NCBI GenBank assembly: GCA_003988855.1
Contig: QYAI01000006.1
Location: forward strand, 124,001 to 188,000
DNA from: Arachnopeziza araneosa
Lineage: Eukaryota > Ascomycota > Leotiomycetes > Helotiales > Arachnopezizaceae
Reading direction: 5' to 3'
DNA length: 64,000 bases
Shown: in pieces, positions 34,399 through 45,500 of the stretch
Layout: each line of letters begins with the position of its first letter
How positions within the stretch are numbered: position 1 is the first letter of the stretch
Position numbers and translations under genes: made by a program
Notes under the pieces: generated by a model
The model's input: only the letters and a program-made list of their open reading frames with translations
The model's database searches: none
Told to the model about the DNA's origin: nothing

Positions 34399-36432
34399 TC
34401 ATTCACCACTGCTTATGACAACCCTCGCGCCTTCCTTCCCAAGAATTCCCCTCTGTTGAGGCTTTGGAGAATGGCCTCTACCACGTTTCCTTCCCAAAAA
34501 TGAGAGCATTCCAGTAGGCTTGCTTGCATCATCTAATTTTGCGTCGGCCGGAAGCGTTGTGTCCTGCATGGCTAGCTCTGACCAAGACCCCGTTTCCCCA
34601 AGTATCACTTGGACCCCGCCACTCGTGCTCTGATTCCTGCTTCCAGAGGGTCTTTGCTGTCTACTGTATGAAGGTTGATATGGGGACAATGGTGTTGGCG
34701 ATGCAGCCGATGCAGATCGAGGATTTGGAAGGCTGTGAGGTAGAGGAGGATGGGGCATGGGTGGGCTTCCAGAGGGTGTGGTGGCTGCAGACTTGGATTT
34801 CCTCCTTCGCGAAGCTGATCTACGCTCTGTGGGTTGAGGAGGCGTGCTTGGTTCTTCTGTGATAGGTTCTGGATTATCGGTCGCGGCTCCTACATATCTA
34901 CAACGATTTGTGATTAGTGACTAGTTCGTGCAACAGTACAATCGAACATACCTTTCGTAAGCCGCACGTGTGTAATCGAAGTTGGTGAACTCTCGTTCGA
35001 TCATCTTGTAAAGTTCGTCTTCTCTAATTTCCTTTTCTGAAGCGTCCTCCTTCAATGCATCTCTTGGCTTTTGGCGTCGTGCTCTGGCTTCCAATGGCGC
35101 CTCCTCTAGTAATAGTTCCTCTAGGTCGTATGTCGCATCAAAGTTCGTTTTGTCTGAGCTTGGTATAAAGACAGGTTCGATTTCTTTCCTTTCTAGAGCT
35201 TCAAAATCCAGAGGCCGAAAAAATGGGTTGTCAATGAAGCTAAGCCAGCTCGCGCTACCCATACGTTTATTTGGATCTTCCTCCAGAGCCGAACTTACAG
35301 CATGAAGACATACTATAGATACTGGTGGGTCCGTTACTGGGAACTTGGGACTCGCTTTGGTGATTTGGGCTGCTAGAGTTGATTGTGTAGAACCTTCAAA
35401 TGGGCGCTAGACGAGAATACATTAGCTACTTTCGAGAGATGCACCTAACCTCTACTCACCTTGTTGTATATGCATTCATAAAACAAAACTCCCAAACTCC
35501 ACCAGTCCGCCCCACATGTGTAGCCTTTGCCTTTGTAGACCTCTGGAGCAAGGTATGCGAGAGTGCCAGACTTGCTTGTCAAGGATTTACCTGGAGTGAA
35601 GTCGGATGCAACATTCTAAATATAAATCAGCAAGTTTGAGATCCCAAGTGGCCACTTGTACATACGAAATCTGCTAAATGCACATGCCCTGCAGAATCGA
35701 GAAGAACATTGTCCGGTTTTATATCTCGGTGTATGATGCCTTGCGAATGTATGTAACGTAGCGCAAGGCCGAGCTCGGCAATCCAAAACCTGACAGCTTC
35801 TTCTGTAAATGTTTTTCTGCTGATATGAAAACCTAGAGAACTCCATTGTCAGCGAGCCGATTGGAAAATCCATGCAACGAAAGCCAGTAAAGTTGTGTGA
35901 GGCCAGAAAATATGTCTGATATTCCTCAAAACCAATATCCAAGGACGTGGGGACATACGGAGGTCGCCACCATTCATCAAATCCACCACCAAGTACATAT
36001 ATTCAATATCCTGAAAGCTGTATCGCAGATTGCATATGAATTGGTAATTTAAGTGCTCGAGCATGCGCCGTTCTCGGAGGATGTTTCGAACCTGCAGAAA
36101 CAATTAGCATATATGACACTCTCTGCAACATTACAGCCTACGCTTTCTGAGTGCACAACTTCTTGCTTGCGTATGTATTTTAGAGCAAAACTTAAACCTA
36201 ATCATTTAGTCAGGCTAGATCCAATTTCCTGTGTTGAGCAGCGGGAGTTATTTCTACTCACCGGTATCCTTTCTTTCCACAATGCGGACTTTGCCAAATG
36301 CCCCTCTACCAACAACTCGCAGCAAGCGGAAATGATTGAGATTAACTAGATGGTCAGCAAGCAATCCGTAGTTTAATTGACGGTGTTCATACCCTCATCG
36401 TTGAAGTCGAGCTTCGAATTTTGTGCCCCCAT
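34399..36432 (-). CDS. YANK/STK32-like AGC-group Ser/Thr protein kinase with N-myristoylation signal
   Basis: Exons (minus): 36432-36393, 36345-36262, 36197-36142, 36091-35959, 35832-35666, 35615-35460, 35406-34952, 34897-34399; 529 aa. The N-terminus MGAQNSKLDF has Gly2 and Ser6, a myristoylation signal as in STK32 proteins. Kinase domain about 23-290: glycine loop VVGRGAFGKV, VAIK-Lys in FALKYIRK, catalytic loop IIHRDIKPDN, APE in TLAYLAPEVYK. The magnesium loop reads DFN (ADFNVASDF) instead of DFG, the hallmark of the YANK family. After the domain come DPNKRMGSASWLSFIDNPFF and FIPSSDKTNFDATYDLEELL, then EREFTNFDYTRAAYE, an AGC-tail-like segment, and a basic disordered tail. Substrates are unknown; membrane-associated signalling is inferred. 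Confidence 0.9.
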
Positions 36433-36909
36433 TTGGCCTAGCTCTCGTGAACTCGACCGAATTGAAGAATCTGGTTGGCCTGCCGGCACACTAGACGTTG
36501 ATAATTTCTCCCATACACCAAAAAATTACGTTGTCGGAAGCGTGAGGAATTGGCGAAGGAGTTTAGGAGAAGGCTACAAGGTCCCGCAATTGAGGATTGC
36601 CACACAAAAGAGCGAGCAGCAAGCGAGTCCTACCGTGAGTAGCTGGCGTGGATGGTGGTATATGAGGGTATCTGAAGCTCTGGAAGGCTTCTAGATGGAA
36701 TGGAAGGACACCCGCAGGTGGTGGTGTTGAAGGACAAAGGAAGGAAGAGTGATGGTTCTTCCAAGAATGTGAGACCGAAATGCACGACGGGACGGGGATG
36801 TTCTGCTTTTTCGACTTCGACCTTTTCACGACAGCGACGCCACGCCAGGATTGCAGTGCCAGTCGCAACGGGAGCGAGGGTAGAGACCAGGTCGATGCCT
36901 GCGCAGCGC

Positions 36910-36936
36910 GAAGAAGAGAAGAGAAGAGAAGAGGGG
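36910..36936. repeat. (GAAGA)n repeat
   Basis: About five AGAAG-type units upstream of the kinase gene, a purine-rich short tandem repeat. Confidence 0.7.
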
Positions 36937-37373
36937 AGGAGGCAAGGAAAGTGTCCGATGGGGAAGAGAGCTGCTAATATTCGAGGAAACAGCACATGCA
37001 TGCGTTTAAAAATGTACTTATTCCTCGCGCTCCAGCAGCAGACTGGCAGTGGGGTTCTACTGCGCTGGATCAACGAGTTCGTCCACTTACAGGACCTGAT
37101 CCCGTCTCGTCGCATCAGCTTCACCGCAAAGGCTCAACTGTGGACGCCCGCATATCCCTGGGCTTCAGATACGGACAGGGGATTCGCGTGGCTTTCTGCG
37201 CTGCTGGTTGCACACCTCGTGGCCCGCCAGGCCTGAAATGGGCCAAGAGGCGTCGTCGATGAGATGGGGGACCGTCGTGAATCTTGACCTTCTGGCCTGG
37301 TGAAACCACCAGGCCATGGCCAGGAGTTTAGGAACATTTATTCTGCGAGTCAGTCCCAGTCAGGCACACGCCG

Positions 37374-37419
37374 CCAGCCAGCCAGCCAGCCAGCCAGTCA
37401 GTCAGTCAGTCAGTCAGTC
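37374..37419. repeat. (CAGC)n followed by (CAGT)n tetranucleotide repeat
   Basis: About six GCCA units change by a single base into about six GTCA units. The transition within one tract suggests that a point change spread by slippage. A looser CAAG tract follows at about 37478-37492. Confidence 0.85.
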
Positions 37420-40080
37420 GTCAAGTCGTCAGTCCATCCTCTGGGGAAGCTCGAAGCAAGTCAGCCAGTTGGTCAAGCAAGCAAGCAAGCACTGGAAGCA
37501 GACCTCCTCCGCCTTTCCATTTTTACTTTTCGAGCCCCATCACCATTCGCACCTGATGTGTTCAGCGTCCCAGGCTCCGCCATTTCTCCAGGCTTGCGTG
37601 CAGGTGTCCAGCACCGGTTCTGCAGAAGCCCTAACGGTGCAACCCCCCCCCCCTCCCCCCATGTTTCGAACGATAAGGGACTGGCCGTCATTCGCCCACA
37701 GGCCCGGCCTTCCCGCTCCTCATGGCAGTATTGATCCTCCAATTCGCTCTGTCCTCTTGATGAACCGTCCGCCTGGATACCGCCTATAGCCTCATTCTCC
37801 GCCCGTCAAGGAAGTCTTTATCCTGTCTGTATGAGTGAATGCACGCATGCATCCCGTCACATGGCTCTTTTCAATCTTGATCGCTGCCCCAAATCCTCGG
37901 GGCTCATATGAGACGGATCTTCGTGTTTCAGCACTTGCTGAGAGGCTGTTCTCCTTCGCCAGCGTCTTTCCACCCCGAAACATGTCCAGAGATAATTCGT
38001 CCACCAGTTGTGGGGGATTTCCGCTTGTGTCTCGCTCAATTTCGTCGACTTCCAAAAGGGACACCGATCCCAGAAACACCGTGGACCACCCTTGCAGAAG
38101 AGCGCAAAGGGCTCCCTCTTTCCAGCCGAAGCCATCCAAGACTCTCATCCTCCTCTCAATCATCATGATCCTCCGTCTGCATCAGTTGCAGAGCATGTGC
38201 GAGCCTTCACATTCGCTCCCCTGAAGCCAGGGACGAGGCCGAAAGAGCAACGAAACCTCCGTATCTCGGTTTTGGCGCGTACCTGCATCTTTTGTTTTCT
38301 CCCCATGATGGCATGAAAAAGGAAAAAGCAACGCTGACCTTCTAGAAGCCCCTTCAGACCTTCTCCCGTCCAGGCCGAGTTGGAAGAACAGACGGCTACC
38401 GGTTGATTCCAGTCAACACGGTCTACCCTCCCTTGAGCCATCTGATACACAGCGCCTTCTTCCTCCAGGCCTTCTAGAATCTTTCCTCAGTCGGGCAAGA
38501 AAATGCGCAATAAGCGCCATGATCTCGGGTAGACCCTTCATTAACACTCCGATCCTGGCAGTCAGTAGTAGCCTTGCGATCAGACTCCAAAGTCACTCCT
38601 AACTCGGCCGTGGCAGGAAGAAATGTATTTCGCCCGCTACATGTCCACTTCTTCCCGTTGCACGCCGCAAATCACCAATTGTATCGTGGCGAGGGTTAGA
38701 ATCGATCCAGAACATTCACCAGCGTGAACTCTACTCCATTCGGTAGTTCTTCTCCACACACACAGATGGTCTGAGGGGTGGCGTCCGCGTACCTAGCTAG
38801 CCCTTTCCGAGTAATTGTCACGAAGGCTTTTGAGCAAGCAGTCTTACTGTAAGGTGGGAGTTCTCGTCACAAAATCCGATCGGCAGTGCTGAGCATGCCG
38901 CCGATGGTAGACTTTGACCAAAGGTTATTTACAGCTAGAAGAAGACTCAAAGGAGAAGACGCAGTTTGCTTCTCAAGCTGATGCACCGAGAGCTGGAGCC
39001 AGCCACACATCTCATGACTCGTTTAGGATTTCGGCCCCCCGATGATCCCTCCGACAGGTTTGGAAGGTGACATCCAAGCCGATTACTCGGCCGCCTCGAG
39101 GCAAACCTGCGTCTGAATGGATATCCCGAGTGTCAGATGTTTCCCGAGAGGTTTGCAATCACTCACTCCATGATTAGGCCGAGACAATCTTACCGAGATG
39201 CCAGAGATGGCGCTACCTGCCGTTCGACATCGGTTAGAGGAGACTTGACGATCTGACATATTGTCCCCGGACCTTCATTCTTCAAGGTTCCGGAAGATAG
39301 GCGAGCTTTCCTTTGTTTTGGTTGACCTTGTATCTTCTCAATTATCTAGACTCGGCCCTATTTACAAAGCCGGGAAGAGAAGGCAATTCCAGTTTGAAGG
39401 GCATTATTCCATCTGCGTGGCAGGGAAGTCGTATATAACGCTCACCTTGACAAAGTTTCAAATATAAGTAAGTAGGTAAATTAGCCATCTGCTCTTCACA
39501 CTCTGGTCGGCTTTCGCTGCTGCATAAAAGAGTTGTGCACGAAGCAGGCGTTGCTAGGCGTTCGGAGAGGCCGGCGCCTAAAACTCCTTCTCAGCTGGCA
39601 TCGGCGGTTTGTCTTGCTTGGCAGCTTCAAGCTGTTCAGGAGGGCATGGGTATTGTCCGTTGCGAGAAGAGAAGAGCAGCGCAGCCAACGCAGGCAGGAG
39701 TTTCAGGAGCATCAGACCTTTTGACCCGCGCAATGCATTCTTCTGTACCGTAGGAGGTAGCTTTTGGCTGCTGTACCCTTGTGAGCTTACGTATGGTTGA
39801 TTATCTTGGAAGAATAATAAAGTTGTAGACAATTTCTCTGCCCCAGTGTCTGAGCGTAGCCCAGGAGACCAGTGATGATGATGACGGCGGTAACAGCATA
39901 TGGTGATTCATAGACGAGATCTGATGCCCTTCTCCGCCGGCTTTTCATGTCGGTGAGCTTGGCAACAGCGTGGATTTTCTCCTTTTCAGATCATCTGTTT
40001 CTGGCGATACGTCCGGAGTGAGGCTCGTCGTCGTTCCACCACCACAGCCGCTGTCAGTATGTACCCCACCGTCCACCGTC

Positions 40081-40113
40081 AATCGCGTCATCTCAGCCAA
40101 TCGGAACGCGTCA
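40081..40113. promoter_or_regulatory. Two MluI cell-cycle box-like sites upstream of the orphan gene
   Basis: TCGCGTCA at 40083-40090 and ACGCGTCA at 40106-40113; the second matches the MCB consensus ACGCGTNA bound by MBF at G1/S genes. They lie 70-100 bases before the preferred start codon. If translation began at the upstream frame start this stretch would instead be coding. Confidence 0.4.
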
Positions 40114-40182
40114 AACTGGTTCCTGTCAACTTCAACTTGCTGCATCCCACACCCGTTTCTTTTGGCAGTGTGTATGGTGACA

Positions 40183-42090
40183 ATGCCGGTTCAGCAGCGC
40201 ACCTTTGATCTCATCCCGACAACATTGGTCAAATCCAATGTGTACCGTCCGCCTACGACCAGCAAAGCCGCGAAGAAAGCCTACCAGCAAGCCAACAAGG
40301 GACCGCGGGTCTCGAGAGCTGAGCAGCGAAGGCGAGATGCAGCCGATTTGGAGCGCCAGAAGAAAGAATACGACCGTGAGAAGGCAGCGGCGAAAGCAAA
40401 AGCTGCCCGAGAGAAAAAGGCCGCAAAAGCAAATGCCGAAAAGGAAGAGAGGAAGAGAAAGGGACTGCCAGAACCCAGCAAATCTGTCCGAGCTAGCCAA
40501 CCTACCATCTCAAGATTCGTGAGGAGTGAAGATGGGAAGCGGAATTGGCAGGAGATAAAACTCAATGTAGCGGAAGAGGACTCGAATGATCTTATGACTG
40601 AAGCGGTCGTAGGGCCGGAGGATGAAGAACCACCCGCAAAAAAGGTGATGGTGGACGAAACATCTGAAGACGAGTTCGGAGACTTTCCATCTCTATCGCA
40701 AACGGACATTCTTGAGAAGATTGACAGCTCTATGCTTGCGAGAAAGGACGTCACATCTTCTGCGCGCATATCAAATTCTATCCAGGAATTACTGCATCAC
40801 CACAAATCTACAGAACTGCCAAAACAGAGAGTATTTCAGGATCAATTTTCGTTCAAAGATTCACAGGAAGTCGTTGATATGGCAATCACTCAGCTATCAT
40901 CTGAAGCAAAAAATGCTGCCCTTACATCAGGCGCAGTCGAGCCACAAGTTACATCAGAGCAAACACAATTACATATTGTCAGCGAGCCAGCTACCACTAA
41001 TCAGTCTTATGACATCCCTATGCAAAGGTGTACAGTCAACAGCTTAGGCTACCATGGCCCGCTTAGCATCAACAAATCTGTACTAACAACCAGATCAAGC
41101 AATATACCACCACCGAATATTCCTGTCAAACGAAGAAGCTTAAATTGTGCTTCTGATCTACCAAAACCATCTTATCTCCCTGCAGCAACACTCACAAAGC
41201 CAAACTTCAGCATTCCACCTTCATCGACGCAAGCTTTCCTTGAAGCTCACATAGATGATTTCTTCCCCAGTCCTACCCAAGAGATACGCGAGTTATTGAA
41301 TGATATACACGACGAAGATCTGCCATCCAATACTCAAATCGCTATGGAGATCAGTCCAGAAACCAAGTCTCAAGCTGTGGTTGAACCCCGAAAGCGAGCA
41401 CTTCTTGGTCTTCCGAAGCCAGCGTTCAATATTATGGATGGTTTCGAGCATCTTTTATATACACAAGATTTGATATTCTCGTCACAAGATCTAGCAGAAA
41501 TTACGACTCCGAGTCGAGCGTCGCCGATCTCAAACCTTCAAAAGCCGAAAATAGTACCTCCAAAGCCGAAGCAGAGATATTTTGAAGAAAAAGATGAAGA
41601 TTATAGTCCCCGACCAACGTCTAAATCGGACTTGACATCACACCTAAGGCAGGAACCAGCGCTAGAGCTAGAGCCGGTGTCAGAGCCAGTGCCAGAGCCA
41701 GAACCTGCAAAATCAAAGCGGCCGTTCTTTGAAGAGAAAGAAGACGATTTATTCAGAGCTGCTATTTACGAGAGCAAACGTGAAGCGGAGTGGCGGGCAC
41801 AACAGTCGATGAATAGTCGAGCGTCGAATTCCTCGGCATTCAAAGGCCCTCAGAGACCCGAGCTAGAGGGGGCAGCAATGAGGACACCACAAGAGTCACG
41901 GAGAGATACGTTGAACCAAGAGCCGCCTCGAGTCTCGGCGACAAAGGTGCCAGAAGAGCCGCAAAAAGGTCAACTACAAGAAAAGGCCAAGGACTCGGCA
42001 AGAACACTTACTAGAGTTCAGTCTACGGCCACGGATTACGGAGATGATGATTTCAGCGGGTGTTCACAGGAGTTGTTGGCGATGTGTTAA
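40183..42090 (+). CDS. Orphan coiled-coil protein with PIP-box-like motif, 635 aa
   Basis: I recognise the overall pattern as a conserved but uncharacterised Pezizomycotina protein; no function is assigned. Single exon. The N-terminus (RTFDLIPTTLVKSNVYRPPT) leads into a Lys/Ala/Glu-rich coiled coil at about 45-95. At 106-113 is QPTISRFV, matching the PCNA-interaction motif QxxIxxF with Val in place of the last aromatic. An acidic stretch DETSEDEFGDFPSLSQTD follows. The middle has SSTQAFLEAHIDDFFPSPTQ. Two copies of a short motif, RYFEEKDED and PFFEEKEDD, occur in the C-terminal third, and the protein ends TDYGDDDFSGCSQELLAMC. The frame stays open to 39970, but the ATG at 40183 (or 40174) is preferred. 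Nuclear location is likely from the basic N-terminus. Confidence 0.75.
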   Translation: MPVQQRTFDLIPTTLVKSNVYRPPTTSKAAKKAYQQANKGPRVSRAEQRRRDAADLERQKKEYDREKAAAKAKAAREKKAAKANAEKEERKRKGLPEPSKSVRASQPTISRFVRSEDGKRNWQEIKLNVAEEDSNDLMTEAVVGPEDEEPPAKKVMVDETSEDEFGDFPSLSQTDILEKIDSSMLARKDVTSSARISNSIQELLHHHKSTELPKQRVFQDQFSFKDSQEVVDMAITQLSSEAKNAALTSGAVEPQVTSEQTQLHIVSEPATTNQSYDIPMQRCTVNSLGYHGPLSINKSVLTTRSSNIPPPNIPVKRRSLNCASDLPKPSYLPAATLTKPNFSIPPSSTQAFLEAHIDDFFPSPTQEIRELLNDIHDEDLPSNTQIAMEISPETKSQAVVEPRKRALLGLPKPAFNIMDGFEHLLYTQDLIFSSQDLAEITTPSRASPISNLQKPKIVPPKPKQRYFEEKDEDYSPRPTSKSDLTSHLRQEPALELEPVSEPVPEPEPAKSKRPFFEEKEDDLFRAAIYESKREAEWRAQQSMNSRASNSSAFKGPQRPELEGAAMRTPQESRRDTLNQEPPRVSATKVPEEPQKGQLQEKAKDSARTLTRVQSTATDYGDDDFSGCSQELLAMC

Positions 42091-42540
42091 TTATTGTTGG
42101 TTGAGACTACTGTTCTGCATTTGCATGGATATTGGGATGAATTGTTATGATAGCATGGACAACAAATGATAGAGCGCTGCATTGGAATTGGAGTTCTGTC
42201 TGGACTTTTCTTAGATTAAGGACCGTCTGCACTGGGCGGTAAATTGAGGAATGATACCAAGGCAGCATTTCTGGACAAACATAGTCATAGGCGATATTGC
42301 CGTGAGTTACTTCTAAAATCAGAATTTTGGTGACGTGGTCTATTCATCCATGCTCTACTCTAAGATCCATCTGGACCTGACTCATTTATCAATCGGTCTG
42401 GGGTATGCTCAACGTAAATGAAATCAATACAAAATACCTCCTCTAGAGAGGCCTGACCCACTTTATCCATCCCATATGCACGCTTGATTCATCAAATCAT
42501 AAAATGCAATCATAACTTTTCTTACTCTTTACTAATTCTC
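42091..42540. terminator. Convergent 3' region orphan gene / KAP123
   Basis: 450 bases between two convergent stop codons; AT-rich and without a frame of interest. It should hold both 3' untranslated regions and polyadenylation signals. Confidence 0.35.
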
Positions 42541-45500
42541 TCATCCTTGAAGCGCCGAGATAAGAGCCTCATTACCCTGAACCAAACTCGGGTCCTTCTC
42601 GGCAATGGACTTAACGGTTGCGATGATTCTCGCTCGAGTTGGAGGTTCGAGCTGTTCAGCAGGCTCGCCTAGGACAGAAGCGAAGATGGGAATGAGTTGA
42701 GGGGTAAGAGCGAGAATCGTCTGATTATTATGGTGATCTGATCATTACGTTAGTTTATAAGTGAGAAGGCATAGGAGGTAGAGAAACATACATAAGCCAG
42801 TAATGCAATCGTAAATTGGTGCATTTTCTTCAAAATCTTCCTTTAAAGGTAGGAGCTCAACCAGGACAGGCATAATCTCATCGATTGGGACTTTATCCTG
42901 ATGTGCCATGATCATGCGGCAGACACAACCAGAAGCATTATCTAAAGTGCGAGCGTGCTGTGTTTGAAGTAATGGCTCAAGCTTAGTGAGGATAGTATTG
43001 TAAGAAGAAAGGTAAACATCAGAGGCAGAAGAATGGAAGATGAGAAGGCCGATGGCATAGGCGGCGTTGGATTTGGTCTCTGGATCTTCGTCTGTGAGAC
43101 GATGAAGAAGGAGTTTTAGGAGAGGAGAGGTGTAGGGAGTAATAGCTTCGCCCATGTTGGCGGTACATTCGGCAATGACACCGACAGAACCAGAGCGCTC
43201 ATAATTAGTTTGGGATGAGGCGAATTTCATGATTGGCTTTTGGAAGACTTTCCAAGCTTCAGCAAATTGTCCACCGAGAGCCTTGGAAAGACCAATAACA
43301 ACGTCGAGGGCAGTATCGATAACGAGCCAATCATACTCAGAGGATTCTTCATCTTCCAAATCTTCATGATCATCGTCATCCCCCATATCTTGCTGGCATG
43401 GATGTGCTTTGGTGATGATCGAGCTTACTGTTGTGATCACACTCTCAGCAAACTTCGCTTGCGTTAAGATAGCAGGGCCGCAAAGTTTCAGAGTAGCAGC
43501 AACATTGCGGTTGATATCTGTGACGACGGCACTGAATTTAAATGTGTTAGCATTTGCTGTCTCCAATCTGATTTTTCATCAAATATAAGAGAAATGGAGT
43601 ATTTGATCAGAATATAGATACGTGTTCGCAGCATTGACAACTTGTGTCTCTGAGTGAGCTGGGTATAACGTCACGTTGTTCATCATATCAAAGGATCTGA
43701 CCATAACTGCTAGGGACGTGTGAGGACTTACCGATCAACTTCATCATCCCAGAGAGAAAGTGTAGCAGTCACAACTACTTCCCCTAATCTCGCAATCTCC
43801 TGTGATGGTTGCATGTTCAGAGGCAAGCCTGGGGCCCATTTTGTGCTAGTTTCATCTTCCAATAAGCCCCAGAGGCAAGCATAGCTTCTCCACAAAGTAC
43901 CCACAGCTGCCTTTCGAACGCCCTCGTAGTTGTGCTGGACGAGTCCGGTGATTGTTTCAATGGTCTTCTCGAAGTAAGGGAGGAACTTGGTACGAGTATG
44001 AGATAAGACGTCGCCGAGAACTTCAACAGCAACTTCCTTCTCGAGTGCAACAGCTGTGACGCCAGTAAGATCATCCCAGTCGTCGTCATCTTCATCACCA
44101 TCGTCTTCCATGTTGTCAAGATCGTCAGGGGTATTTGAAGCAGATACAACCTTGATCTTCTTGCCCTCAATGACTACTTCCTGGCCTAGGAGATCTTTTG
44201 CCTCTTCACCAAGTTCAACCTCGAGGTCTGACTCTTCTTGCTCTAGGCTGTCCATGAGACCTTTGACGACACCATCGAGGAAGGGGGAGAAATTTTCTTC
44301 ATAGACTTTGGCCAAAGTGCTCCAAAGTATGTAGCTGGTCTCTCGCAATCTTGGGTGTCCAAGGTGAAGGCCCTCTTCACTGGCTTGCATTAAAGGCTGC
44401 ACAAAAGGCTGGAAAACTTCGGGGCCAACAGCTGTTGCTATGCTACCCATTGAGTCGCAAACAACTCCACGCAAATCAAGCTCTTCAGTCGAGTCTTTGA
44501 TCATAACAAATTCCGACAAAGCTTTCATTGAATTCTCAAAGTATGGTAGGAACGCATCTTCTGCTGCTTCGGCAATAGATCCCAATGCACCTGCAGCGCT
44601 TGCTTTGACATTCAGGTCAGGGTGGCTTAGTAGCCTACCGAGGCGAGGAACCAATTCTGGAAGATAGGTAAGCATTGTTGTCTTATCGATACCCTCGGCA
44701 ACTGAGTCCAGAGCACTACAAGATGCCTTCAAGATATCGAGATTTTTGTCCGTATCAGCTCCACTGGAGGCCTGGGCGGCAGCGGAATCAAGATTCTTAA
44801 GAAGTGCTGGGACGAGCTCTACATGGTGTTTGCAGAGGTCTTCAGCAAGATCATCGGCTAATCTGGCAACGCCATTGAGAGCAGCTCCTCGCACACCGAT
44901 CTCCGGATCGTTGAGTAACTTCAATACGATTGGCATAAGGGTATCAAGCTGCGTAGCGATAAAGTCCGGAGCACCTTCAACACACATACCAAGAGCCAGA
45001 ATACCCGCTTGGCGAAATTTAGGCTGCCTACTGTTGACGTAGTTTGGAAGCTCACGAAGGAGAGGGACAATTACTTGACGAGGGGGTAGGCTGCTTGCCA
45101 ATATGTCCAGAAGACCAAGAGCCGATTTAGATGGTGTAACTTCGTCTTCATCCTCATCGTCGTCGATCTCCGTTGCAATCTGAATGGACTTGACCGTTAA
45201 AGTCTCTCCCATATCTCGAATGCCTTGAATCTTCATCTTTCTGAATTTCGCGCATTGCATTAAGAAAGACAAAGCTTGAGATCGCGACTCGTCCTGAATA
45301 TTTGTATCTGCAGCTAAGTTGATCATGAAGGTCAAAAGATCCTTAAAGTGCTTATTAATCAGAGCGGATTCACAACCGAGCAGAGTTTGGAAAACCTCAA
45401 AGGCTTGCATAGTCCGATCCTCGTTATCCGCATCAACAGCATCTTTCAGGACAATGACCATACTAGGGAAGATCTCCTGGAAACGAGCTAGGTTCTTTTC

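Larger units (their letters stand above)
36433..40182. other. 3.75-kb head-to-head intergenic region without recognisable gene
   Basis: This is by far the largest gap in the window, between the divergent starts of the kinase and the orphan protein. Base composition is ordinary, not RIP-like. It holds AGAAG and GCCA/GTCA tandem repeats and a C-run at 37645-37656. Many overlapping frames of 60-180 codons occur but none has a domain, conserved pattern or plausible exon chain. It may contain long leaders, promoters or a non-coding transcript; a rapidly evolving gene cannot be excluded. Confidence 0.5.

Noticed and set aside
36630..37262. Several 65-178-codon frames on both strands upstream of the kinase
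   Set aside because: They overlap each other in different frames, contain low-complexity R/E/K tracts from the purine repeat, and show no domain or splice pattern.
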